Origin: CAZRIE01 sp964600075
GTDB taxonomy: Bacteria; Bacteroidota; Bacteroidia; Flavobacteriales; Flavobacteriaceae
Length of the DNA: 49,844 nt
Assembly: GCA_964600075.1 (NCBI GenBank)
Contig: CAZRIE010000016.1
Span: 1 to 49,844 of the forward strand
Direction of reading: 5' to 3'
Under the pieces are notes generated by a model. That model did not search any database and had not been told where the DNA came from. It worked only from the letters and a program-made list of their open reading frames with translations. Shown one piece after another: positions 27,360 to 34,870 of this stretch. Each line of letters begins with the position of its first letter. Position 1 is the stretch's first letter. Made by a program: the position numbers and the translations under genes.

Positions 27360-28169
27360 TCAAAAACCCGCATCTAAAGCGGCCTTTACTGATCCGTGTT
27401 TTTTCAATAGTCTTTCGGCCTCGGAATATTCAATGCCCAATCCTTCGGAAACATAGCGTACTCCCCTATCGACGAGTTTACTATTGCTCAATTGCATATT
27501 GACCATCTTGTTTCCTTTGACCCTTCCTATTTTTATCATCAAGGCCGTAGAAATCATGTTTAAGGCCAATTTCTGCGAAGTACCACTTTTCATACGGGTG
27601 CTTCCTGTAACGAATTCTGGTCCGACATTGATTTCAATGGGAATATCAGCTGCCCTTGCCAAGGGAGAACCTGGATTATTGGTAATACCCGCTGTAAGTA
27701 AACCGTTATTCTTGGCCTCGGCTATTCCTCCCAAAACATAGGGCGTAGTTCCTGAAGCGGCGATGCCTACAACCACATCCAAAGTTGTTATATCATGTGC
27801 CATTAAATCTTTCCAGGCTTGCGTGGTATCGTCCTCGGCGTGCTCAACCGATTTTCGAATAGCAATATCACCTCCGGCGATAAGTCCGATAACACGGGTA
27901 TGCGGCATGCCATAAGTAGGGGGGATTTCAGAGGCATCTAGAATACCTAGCCTGCCACTGGTACCGGCGCCAATATAGAACAGTCGGCCTCCTTTTTCAA
28001 ATCGCTCGGCTAGGGCATCGACCAATTTGGTGATTTGGGGGATGGCCAATGAAACCGCATCGGCGACTTTTTTATCCTCGTCATTCATTTTTTGGAGGAT
28101 GGACATGGTGTCCAACTGCTCTAAATCATCATGATTGGAAGGGTTCTCGGTAATTTTAGTATAATTCAT
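27360..28169 (-). CDS. murQ: N-acetylmuramic acid 6-phosphate etherase
   Basis: A 269-residue single-SIS-domain enzyme. It cleaves the lactyl ether of MurNAc-6-phosphate to give GlcNAc-6-phosphate and D-lactate, a cytoplasmic step of peptidoglycan recycling. The signature GRLFYIGAGTSGRLGILDASE (in parts, about residues 61-81) contains the sugar-phosphate loop and the catalytic glutamate of the DASE motif. A second block, GSTRMKSGTSQKLALNMIST, is typical of MurQ. The gene begins five bases after the deoR-type gene, so the two are co-transcribed. The substrate would come from AnmK, encoded at 36476. Length is normal for Bacteroidota MurQ. Confidence 0.95.
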   Translation of the reverse strand: MNYTKITENPSNHDDLEQLDTMSILQKMNDEDKKVADAVSLAIPQITKLVDALAERFEKGGRLFYIGAGTSGRLGILDASEIPPTYGMPHTRVIGLIAGGDIAIRKSVEHAEDDTTQAWKDLMAHDITTLDVVVGIAASGTTPYVLGGIAEAKNNGLLTAGITNNPGSPLARAADIPIEINVGPEFVTGSTRMKSGTSQKLALNMISTALMIKIGRVKGNKMVNMQLSNSKLVDRGVRYVSEGLGIEYSEAERLLKKHGSVKAALDAGF

Positions 28170-28174
28170 AAGAC

Positions 28175-28924
28175 TTATAAAATTCGAATGTCATGGTTTC
28201 TAAAGGAATTGAGAAGGTCGTTTTCTGGATTCAACTCGGTAATCATAGTATTAATGGCGTTAATATCACATGTTTTATACCGATGTTGTGAATTTAATTT
28301 CTCGGAGATAGACAAAAGTACCGTTTTTTTAGAGCATTTTATGACCGCTTTTTTCACTTGAACGATATCCCAATCGAATTCGGTGAGACCGTAGAAAGAA
28401 TCGACATAACCTGTACCGATGAAACTATAGTCAACCTTGATTTCTGAAAGATTGTGTATCGCGTTGGCTCCAATAGAGGTTTGCGATTCATTTGAAACCT
28501 GCCCCCCTACTATGATTACTGTTACATTCGGCTTTGTCAATAATTCCATAGCAACTGGAAGGCTATGCGTAAAGCAGGTCAATTCGAGTTCTGATGGAAT
28601 AAGCCTTGCGAGCTCGGAACAAGTGGTACCCCCATCGATAAAAATGACTCCTCCGTTTTTTAATAAGGTCAAGGCCTTTTCGGCGATCCTACTCTTTTGT
28701 TCTAATTTATAGATATTATTATTTCGGGTACTGTTCGTAGTAAACCCAAGAGAGATTGCCCCACCATGAACTTTTCGCAGTTTATTATCGGCATCGAGTT
28801 CCTTTACATCGCGTCTAATGGTATCTATGGAAACATCAAGGGTTTCGGCGATATCGGTCAATAATATTCTGTTATGAAGTTCTACTTCGCTAAGAATTGT
28901 CTGCTGCCGTTCTTCTTTCAACAT
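28175..28924 (-). CDS. DeoR/GlpR-family transcriptional regulator of the recycling genes
   Basis: A 249-residue regulator. The N-terminal DeoR winged helix-turn-helix is at about residues 1-60 (RQQTILSEVELHNRILLTDIAE in part, DVSIDTIRRDVKELD). A C-terminal DeoRC effector domain has GGTTCSELARLI and the FIGTGYVDSFYGLTEFDW block that binds a phosphorylated sugar. Likely effectors here are MurNAc-6-P, GlcNAc-6-P or GlcN-6-P. The frame is open from a TTG at 28933, but ATG 28924 (MLKEERQQ) is the usual family start and lies about 25 bases downstream of the promoter's expected start site. It leads the murQ operon and is divergent from the nagB operon, with a paired direct repeat between them. Confidence 0.9.
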   Translation of the reverse strand: MLKEERQQTILSEVELHNRILLTDIAETLDVSIDTIRRDVKELDADNKLRKVHGGAISLGFTTNSTRNNNIYKLEQKSRIAEKALTLLKNGGVIFIDGGTTCSELARLIPSELELTCFTHSLPVAMELLTKPNVTVIIVGGQVSNESQTSIGANAIHNLSEIKVDYSFIGTGYVDSFYGLTEFDWDIVQVKKAVIKCSKKTVLLSISEKLNSQHRYKTCDINAINTMITELNPENDLLNSFRNHDIRIL

Positions 28925-28955
28925 ATATTTCAACTAAATATAAAGATTACAAAAT

Positions 28956-28963
28956 CAAAGATA
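28956..28963 (-). promoter_or_regulatory. -7 box of the deoR-murQ promoter
   Basis: On the minus strand this reads TATCTTTG, a perfect TAnnTTTG. It gives an expected transcription start near 28950 and a leader of about 25 bases before ATG 28924. No good -33 element was found. The position also argues against the upstream TTG as start. Confidence 0.55.
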
Positions 28964-29016
28964 TAAAATTATTCTTTAGTGCCGTTTTATACTGTTTTAA
29001 AATTAAAAAAAGATTA

Positions 29017-29056
29017 AAAAAGCAAAAAACTGCAAAATAAAAAGCAAAAAACTGCA
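29017..29056. promoter_or_regulatory. Paired 18-bp direct repeat, candidate DeoR-family operator
   Basis: Two identical 18-base units, AAAAAGCAAAAAACTGCA, at 29017-29034 and 29039-29056. They are 22 bp apart, about two helical turns, so both face the same side of DNA. The right unit overlaps the expected -33 region of the rightward promoter, which fits repression; both units lie 50-100 bp upstream of the leftward promoter. Direct repeats are a common operator form for DeoR/GlpR proteins. The assignment to the adjacent regulator is inference. A weaker similar piece, ACTG followed by T-run, occurs near 28991. Confidence 0.6.
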
Positions 29057-29074
29057 TTTTTTAATTTTATTGCC

Positions 29075-29082
29075 TACATTTG
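29075..29082 (+). promoter_or_regulatory. -7 box of the nagB/recycling operon promoter
   Basis: TACATTTG, a perfect TAnnTTTG. The expected start of transcription is near 29088. A TTG start at 29080 lies inside this box and would not be transcribed, so translation must begin at ATG 29104 or later. The direct repeat at 29039-29056 covers the place where the -33 element should be. Confidence 0.6.
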
Positions 29083-29103
29083 CATGATTCAAATCTGGTA
29101 AAA

Positions 29104-31047
29104 ATGATAGCACCTTTGACAATGAAACTAAAAAAAACAGGAACGAATATTAGCTACAAGCCCGTTGGGCAATTTGAGGAAACCCGTTTTGAAAAAATTC
29201 ATAACGTGATTTTTTCCGATTCGAATGAGGCATCTATTAGGGTCGCCCAAGAAATTGCCGCTCTTATTCGTAAAAAACGAGCTTCGAACAAGTCATGTGT
29301 TCTTGGCCTTGCTACTGGCTCCTCTCCAATACGAGTCTATGAAGAACTTGTGCGGATGCATACCGAAGAGGGATTAAGTTTTTCAAATGTAGTCACTTTC
29401 AACCTTGATGAATATTTGCCAATGGAGAAGGATAACCGTCAAAGTTATTGGTACTTCATGCACGAACACTTGTTCAATCATATTGATATTCCTTCGGAAA
29501 ATATCCATATTCCCGATGGAACCATCGCTGGGGAAAACGTTATTGAGTACTGCCTGGCCTATGAAGAAACTATTAAAAACTTTGGTGGACTCGATTTTCA
29601 GTTACTGGGAATAGGTCGAACGGGCCATGTAGGCTTCAATGAACCAGGGTCACATTACAATTCGGGCACCCGCGTCATTACTTTAGACCATATTACGAGA
29701 GTAGATGCTGCCCCCGCTTTTTTAGGCATCGAAAATGTACCCCGAAAAGCTATAACCATGGGTATAGCAACGGTGCAAAGCGCTAAGAGGATCGTTTTGT
29801 TGGGTTGGGGGCAAAATAAGGCCGGCATCATTAAAAAAACGGTTGAAGGCGGAATTTCTTCACACGTACCTGCTACCTATCTACAGCAGCATAAGAACTG
29901 TACCTTCGTACTAGACGATGGTGCCGGTAGTGAATTGACACGAAATAAAACACCATGGCTGGTTGACGAATCCCTAGATTGGAAGGAGAACCTAACTGCA
30001 AAGGCCATTGTTTGGCTCTGCGGTGAAACCGGAAAGTCAATTTTGAGCCTTACCGATAAAGACTATAACGATAACGGTATGTCCGGTCTGCTCGCCGCCG
30101 AAGATTCTTATGACCTGAACATAAAAATGTTCAATAAGCTACAGCACACGATTACAGGGTGGCCTGGTGGTAAACCGAATGCAGACGATACGAGTCGCCC
30201 AGAAAGAGCAGAGCCCGTTAAAAAAAGGGTTATCATATTTAGTCCACATCCCGATGATGATGTCATCTCCATGGGCGGTACCTTCGATAGATTGGTGGAA
30301 CAAGGCCACGAAGTGCACATAGCATATCAGACATCAGGCAATATAGCAGTATCCGATGAAGATGCACTACGTTATGCAGGAATTTCAAAACGTATCAGTT
30401 ATTCAGAAAAGGCTCAAACCATCATTGATTCCATAAAAGCTAAAAAGGAAAGTAGTTTCGATACTATGGAGGTCAGAAAATTGAAAGGAAATATTAGAAG
30501 GGGCGAATCGTACGCCGCAACTCGGTACCTCGGCCTTGATGATGAAAACGTACATTTCTTAGACTTGCCTTTTTACGAGACCGGAGCTATCAAAAAGAAT
30601 AATCTGTCGGAAGATGACATACAGATTATGACAGATATTATCAGCGAAATTAAACCCCACCAAATTTTTGCAGCGGGTGATTTGGCAGATCCGCATGGCA
30701 CGCATAAAGTATGTCTCGATGCAGTTTTCGAAGCAGTGAAACGCTTAAAACCAGAACCTTTCATGAATGATTGTTGGCTTTGGTTATATCGCGGAGCTTG
30801 GCACGAATGGGACGTCAATGAAATTGAAATGGCCGTTCCTATGAGTCCCAGTCAGGTGCTTAAAAAGAGGCATGCTATTTTCTGCCATCAATCGCAAAAA
30901 GATGGGGTCATGTTCCAGGGCGATGATTCAAGGGAATTCTGGATGCGCGCCGAAGAACGAAACAAAAATACCGCAGCCCGATACAGGGCACTCGGCCTCT
31001 CCGATTATGCGGCTATGGAAGCGTTTGTTCGTTACAAGTTCGACTAA
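29104..31047 (+). CDS. nagB: NagB-like glucosamine-6-phosphate deaminase fused to a PIG-L/LmbE deacetylase
   Basis: A 647-residue two-domain protein. Residues about 35-270 are NagB-like (GLATGSSPIRVYEEL, FNLDEY with D102, GHVGFNEPGS with H175 and E180). NagB turns glucosamine-6-P into fructose-6-P and ammonia. Residues about 375-600 are PIG-L/LmbE: HPDDD at 382-386 and DPHGTHK with H531/H534 form the zinc site used to remove N-acetyl groups from amino sugars. One protein may therefore deacetylate and deaminate GlcNAc-6-P, and no nagA is seen in the window. Oddity: where E. coli NagB has catalytic D141 (NDGH), this protein has RTGH with T173. The fusion architecture is known in Bacteroidota, but the roles of both halves are not settled. 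It is the first gene of the rightward recycling operon. Confidence 0.88.
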   Translation: MIAPLTMKLKKTGTNISYKPVGQFEETRFEKIHNVIFSDSNEASIRVAQEIAALIRKKRASNKSCVLGLATGSSPIRVYEELVRMHTEEGLSFSNVVTFNLDEYLPMEKDNRQSYWYFMHEHLFNHIDIPSENIHIPDGTIAGENVIEYCLAYEETIKNFGGLDFQLLGIGRTGHVGFNEPGSHYNSGTRVITLDHITRVDAAPAFLGIENVPRKAITMGIATVQSAKRIVLLGWGQNKAGIIKKTVEGGISSHVPATYLQQHKNCTFVLDDGAGSELTRNKTPWLVDESLDWKENLTAKAIVWLCGETGKSILSLTDKDYNDNGMSGLLAAEDSYDLNIKMFNKLQHTITGWPGGKPNADDTSRPERAEPVKKRVIIFSPHPDDDVISMGGTFDRLVEQGHEVHIAYQTSGNIAVSDEDALRYAGISKRISYSEKAQTIIDSIKAKKESSFDTMEVRKLKGNIRRGESYAATRYLGLDDENVHFLDLPFYETGAIKKNNLSEDDIQIMTDIISEIKPHQIFAAGDLADPHGTHKVCLDAVFEAVKRLKPEPFMNDCWLWLYRGAWHEWDVNEIEMAVPMSPSQVLKKRHAIFCHQSQKDGVMFQGDDSREFWMRAEERNKNTAARYRALGLSDYAAMEAFVRYKFD

Positions 31048-31118
31048 AAATTCGAAAAACGATTTTTAAAGGCCTGTTTTAAAAATAGATTCTTGTAGTA
31101 GACAATAATTCAAGTTAA

Positions 31119-32060
31119 ATGAATATAGCAGTAGCGCAGTTCAGTCCGAAAGATGGTGATAAATCATATAACGTATCGGTAATTGAAAGATTAACTAAAA
31201 AAGCGAAATTAGAAGGAGCCAATGTAATTAGCTTTCATGAAATGAGCATTACTGCTTACACCTACACCAAAGAACTTTCGCTTTTGGAGCTTACCGAACT
31301 TGCTGAAAATGTTCCAGATGGAGAAAGCACTCAAAATTTAATACAAATTTCAAGAAAATATGACATCGCTATTCTAGCTGGTTTAGTCGAAATAGAAAAT
31401 GGTAGTATTTTCAATACATACATTTGTGTTACAAAAGATGGATTAAGGGCCAAATACCGCAAATTACACCCCTTTATTAGCCAGTACATGTCTCCTGGAA
31501 ATGAATATGTGATTTTTGACCTGTTAGGCTGGAAATGCGGAATTTTAATCTGCTATGACAATAATGTTATTGAAAACGTGCGTGCAACTTCACTATTAGG
31601 AGCTGAAATCATTTTTGCCCCACATGTAACAGGATGCACCCCATCTGCAATGCCCGGAAGAGATTATGTAGACGATAAGTTTTGGCAGAACCGAAAAAAC
31701 GACCCAGTATCCTTACGTTTGGAATTTGATGGCCCAAAGGGAAGAAGATGGCTTATGAGATGGCTACCGGCGAGAGCTTACGACAATGGGGTATACTATG
31801 CATTTACGAATCCAATTGGTTATGATGGAGAACACTTAAAGAATGGAAACTCTATGATTATCGACCCTTATGGTGAAGTATTGACAGAAATAAAAAGCTT
31901 TGAAGATGAGATTACAATTTCAAAAATCACCAAAGACAAGATAACATTATCAGGGGGGTGGAGATATAAAAACGCTAGAAGACCAGACCTCTATAAAAAT
32001 ATCATTGGTGAAGACCATGACTCAAAAATAAAACCGATTTGGATGGTCCCTAAAAATTAG
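31119..32060 (+). CDS. Nitrilase-superfamily (carbon-nitrogen hydrolase) amidase
   Basis: A 313-residue C-N hydrolase with the complete triad: E41 (FHEMS), K115 (YRKLHPF) and C145 (GILICYDN). A second glutamate region and the C-terminal SMIIDPYGEV strand are also typical. Members hydrolyse amides, N-carbamyl groups or nitriles; the closest general style is the aliphatic amidase/N-carbamoylputrescine amidase branch. There is no signal peptide, so it is cytosolic. It sits 71 bases after the NagB fusion and 19 bases before the GHL10 gene in an operon otherwise devoted to peptidoglycan recycling. Its codon use looks more AT-rich than its neighbours by eye. A role on muropeptide amides or released peptides is possible but unsupported. 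It could also be a later insertion into the operon. Confidence 0.85.
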   Translation: MNIAVAQFSPKDGDKSYNVSVIERLTKKAKLEGANVISFHEMSITAYTYTKELSLLELTELAENVPDGESTQNLIQISRKYDIAILAGLVEIENGSIFNTYICVTKDGLRAKYRKLHPFISQYMSPGNEYVIFDLLGWKCGILICYDNNVIENVRATSLLGAEIIFAPHVTGCTPSAMPGRDYVDDKFWQNRKNDPVSLRLEFDGPKGRRWLMRWLPARAYDNGVYYAFTNPIGYDGEHLKNGNSMIIDPYGEVLTEIKSFEDEITISKITKDKITLSGGWRYKNARRPDLYKNIIGEDHDSKIKPIWMVPKN

Positions 32061-32079
32061 TATTTCATTTTTGCAACCC

Positions 32080-33588
32080 ATGATAAAGAGTATTTGCGTA
32101 CTGGTTCTTCTCAGCTTAATGTCATGCAGTATCTTCAAATCTGTTCCCCAGCCGAAAACAGAATTCAGAGGTTTTTGGGTCGCTACCGTAGTCAACATCG
32201 ATTGGCCTAAAAATGGTAACGATGGCATAGAAAAACAAAAGACAGATTACCTAAAAATCTTAAACTTTTATCAAGATTTGAACTTCAATGCGGCCATCGT
32301 GCAAATTCGAACGGCCGGTGATGCTTTTTATGATTCGGAATATGCCCCTTGGTCTCGATTTTTGACAGGAGAAGAAGGCAAAGCACCGAATACCGAGGAA
32401 AGTCTTTTAAAGTGGATGATAGATGAAACCCATGAACGGGGAATGGAATTTCATGCTTGGCTAAATCCTTACCGAGCAACCTTTGACCTGAAAACCGAAA
32501 TATTGAGCCCCGTTCATGATTTTAACCTTCACCCCGAATGGATGCTAAAATATGGCAAAAAATACTATTACAACCCTGGATTGCCCGAAGTACGACAACG
32601 CATGGTTTCGGTTATCGACGAAATCGTGGCAAATTACGATGTCGATGCAATTCATTTTGATGATTATTTTTACCCATATACTATCAAAGATGAAGTCTTT
32701 CACGATTCCCTGACCTACAACTATTACAGACTCCCCGAGCAATCTTTAGATAATTGGCGACGTAGCAACATGGATTCCCTGATAAAAAATAGTTTTCAAA
32801 CTATTAAGGCAAGAAAACCATGGGTACAATTCGGAGTGAGTCCGTTCGGGGTCTGGAAAAACAAATCGACCGATCCCAAAGGTTCCGATACAAAAGCAGG
32901 CCAGACTATTTATGAAAACCTTTATGCGGATCCTTTACTATGGATGGAAGAAGAGTGGCTAGATTATATCGTGCCCCAAGTATATTGGAGTATAGATCTT
33001 GAAGTAGCTTCCCATCAAAAAATTTTAGATTGGTGGGCAGCCAATAGCAAAAACACCAATCTCTATATTGGTAATGGACCATATAAAATTAGAAGCAATA
33101 GTGATAAGGCTTGGGATAAGAAAAAAGAGCTTCCCAACCAATTGACGTTGTCTAGAAACAGCGAAGCCGTTACCGGTAACGTGTTCTTCAGTGCTAAAAG
33201 TTTAATGCAGAACAATGCTGATGTGGTGAAATACCTTAAAAAGAAATACTACAAACGTAAGGCCTTGTCTCCTATTTCCCCATTTGCTGAAGTAACCGGT
33301 AGCCCCGAAATCAAGCTCGAATCCATTCAGACTATCGAAAAAAATATTCGCTTGAAATTCAATGATTTAAAAGGGATGCGTTACGCAATGGTTTATCCTT
33401 CTGGAAAAAATAATAAGGCAGCATATCCCATTAAGAAACTATTGACCAAAACTTTTTTAAAAAAGGGAAACCAAATTGACTTAGAAGCGAAGCTAATTAA
33501 AAACAAAAATCATATCGCAATCATTTTTATAGACAAATTTGGACATGAAAGTGAACCGAAAATCATACATTTAAAACAAACCAACTGA
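32080..33588 (+). CDS. GHL10 (DUF187) glycoside-hydrolase-like lipoprotein, DigH/YngK type
   Basis: A 502-residue lipoprotein with signal MIKSICVLVLLSLMSC, lipidated at the cysteine of LMSC. A glycosyl-hydrolase-like GHL10 TIM barrel follows: EFRGFWVATVVNIDWP, AAIVQIRTAGDAFYDSEYAPWS, FHAWLNPYRA, YYNPGLPEVRQ, DAIHFDDYFYPY with the probable catalytic acidic residues, and DYIVPQVYWS. The C-terminal 90 residues look like a small beta domain. E. coli DigH of this family cleaves denuded peptidoglycan glycans, so this protein plausibly trims glycan strands in the periplasm and supplies muropeptides to the permease encoded next. The start is ATG 32080; an upstream in-frame TTG only adds residues before the signal. 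The next gene begins one base after the stop. Confidence 0.85.
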   Translation: MIKSICVLVLLSLMSCSIFKSVPQPKTEFRGFWVATVVNIDWPKNGNDGIEKQKTDYLKILNFYQDLNFNAAIVQIRTAGDAFYDSEYAPWSRFLTGEEGKAPNTEESLLKWMIDETHERGMEFHAWLNPYRATFDLKTEILSPVHDFNLHPEWMLKYGKKYYYNPGLPEVRQRMVSVIDEIVANYDVDAIHFDDYFYPYTIKDEVFHDSLTYNYYRLPEQSLDNWRRSNMDSLIKNSFQTIKARKPWVQFGVSPFGVWKNKSTDPKGSDTKAGQTIYENLYADPLLWMEEEWLDYIVPQVYWSIDLEVASHQKILDWWAANSKNTNLYIGNGPYKIRSNSDKAWDKKKELPNQLTLSRNSEAVTGNVFFSAKSLMQNNADVVKYLKKKYYKRKALSPISPFAEVTGSPEIKLESIQTIEKNIRLKFNDLKGMRYAMVYPSGKNNKAAYPIKKLLTKTFLKKGNQIDLEAKLIKNKNHIAIIFIDKFGHESEPKIIHLKQTN

Positions 33589-33589
33589 T

Positions 33590-34870
33590 ATGATCCAAAA
33601 AAACAAATGGGCTTGGGCTTGGGTGCCTACACTTTATTTTGCACAGGGGCTACCTTATGCACTTGTGGTGACCGTGTCTGTTATTATGTACAAAAGATTA
33701 GGGTTTAGTAACTCTGATTTAGGTTTATATACTAGCCTCTTATACTTGCCCTGGGTCTTAAAACCGTTGTGGAGTCCATTCGTTGATATAAAAAGCACAA
33801 AACGCAATTGGTTTTTAGGGATGCAATTACTCGCCTCCGTAGCGCTTTTGGCCATAGGACTGACTTTGCCAACGAATTTTTTTTTTGTCACCAGCCTAGC
33901 TTGCTTCTGGATGGTTGCTTTTGCCTCGGCCACAAATGATATTGCAACCGACGGCTATTATATGATTGGTCTAACAGAAGACAAGCAATCATTTTTTGTT
34001 GGAATGCGAAGTGTGTTTTATAAACTAGCTAGTGTAACAGGGCAAGGTTTATTAGTAGTGTTAGCAGGCTTTTTAGAAAATAAATATGGTGATAATACAA
34101 AAGCTTGGTCTTATACTATGCTATGCGCAGGTGCACTGATGTTGCTCATGACGCTATCAAACTTTTTTGTTACACCAAAATTCGAAAGCTCGCAGGCCAT
34201 AGTACTTGAAAAGCCAAAGGGCTTTTTGGAAGTTTTTGTTTCATTCTTCAAAAAACCTGGTATGGGCATGGCCATAACATTTATCTTGTTCTTCAGATTA
34301 GGCGAATCGCAATTGGTGAAAATGGCATCCCCTTTCCTGTTAGACCCTACGTCTGTTGGTGGACTAGGGTATAGCACATCAGAAGTTGGTACCATTTACG
34401 GAACAATTGGGGTTGTCTTTTTAACGATCGGAGGCATTCTAGGCGGAATATTAATCTCACGACAGGGGTTAAAAAAATGGATGTTACCCATGTTAATATC
34501 ACTTAATGCTCCGAACGCACTTTACGCATTGTTAGCAATTACAGGAACTACCGCAGCATGGGCGGTCACGGGAACCGTCATTGTAGAACAATTTGGTTAT
34601 GGTTTTGGCATTGCAGGTTTTATGGTCTACTTGATTTATGTTGCCGAAGGAAATTCAAAAACCTCTCATTACGCATTAGCAACAGGTTTTATGGCTTTGG
34701 GAATGATGTTACCAGGACTTATCAGTGGTTTTATGCAAGAATGGTTGGGCTATGACGGTTTCTTCATTTGGGTAGTATTCGCCGCCTTACCGGCATTTTT
34801 TATACTTAGATATATTAAATATCCTGCTGATTTCGGCAAAGCAAAAGAGAAAGATGAACAAAGTGCTTAA
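33590..34870 (+). CDS. ampG: AmpG-like muropeptide permease (MFS)
   Basis: A 426-residue major-facilitator protein with about 12 membrane segments. The N-terminus WVPTLYFAQGLPYALV, then GLYTSLLYLPWVLKPLWSPFVD and FASATNDIATDGYYM, match AmpG. AmpG imports GlcNAc-anhydroMurNAc muropeptides from the periplasm with protons. It lies between the glycan-cleaving lipoprotein gene and the NagZ-like gene, overlapping the latter by 17 bases. That position matches the expected order of steps: cleave outside, import, hydrolyse inside. The two halves are joined by a cytosolic loop near residues 205-220. Confidence 0.9.
   Translation: MIQKNKWAWAWVPTLYFAQGLPYALVVTVSVIMYKRLGFSNSDLGLYTSLLYLPWVLKPLWSPFVDIKSTKRNWFLGMQLLASVALLAIGLTLPTNFFFVTSLACFWMVAFASATNDIATDGYYMIGLTEDKQSFFVGMRSVFYKLASVTGQGLLVVLAGFLENKYGDNTKAWSYTMLCAGALMLLMTLSNFFVTPKFESSQAIVLEKPKGFLEVFVSFFKKPGMGMAITFILFFRLGESQLVKMASPFLLDPTSVGGLGYSTSEVGTIYGTIGVVFLTIGGILGGILISRQGLKKWMLPMLISLNAPNALYALLAITGTTAAWAVTGTVIVEQFGYGFGIAGFMVYLIYVAEGNSKTSHYALATGFMALGMMLPGLISGFMQEWLGYDGFFIWVVFAALPAFFILRYIKYPADFGKAKEKDEQSA

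Noticed and set aside
29017..29056. CRISPR array or CRISPR remnant
   Set aside because: Only two short AT-rich repeats with a 4-base spacer and no cas genes; the placement fits an operator.
29080..29103. TTG start of the NagB fusion
   Set aside because: The codon lies inside the TAnnTTTG promoter box, upstream of the expected transcription start.
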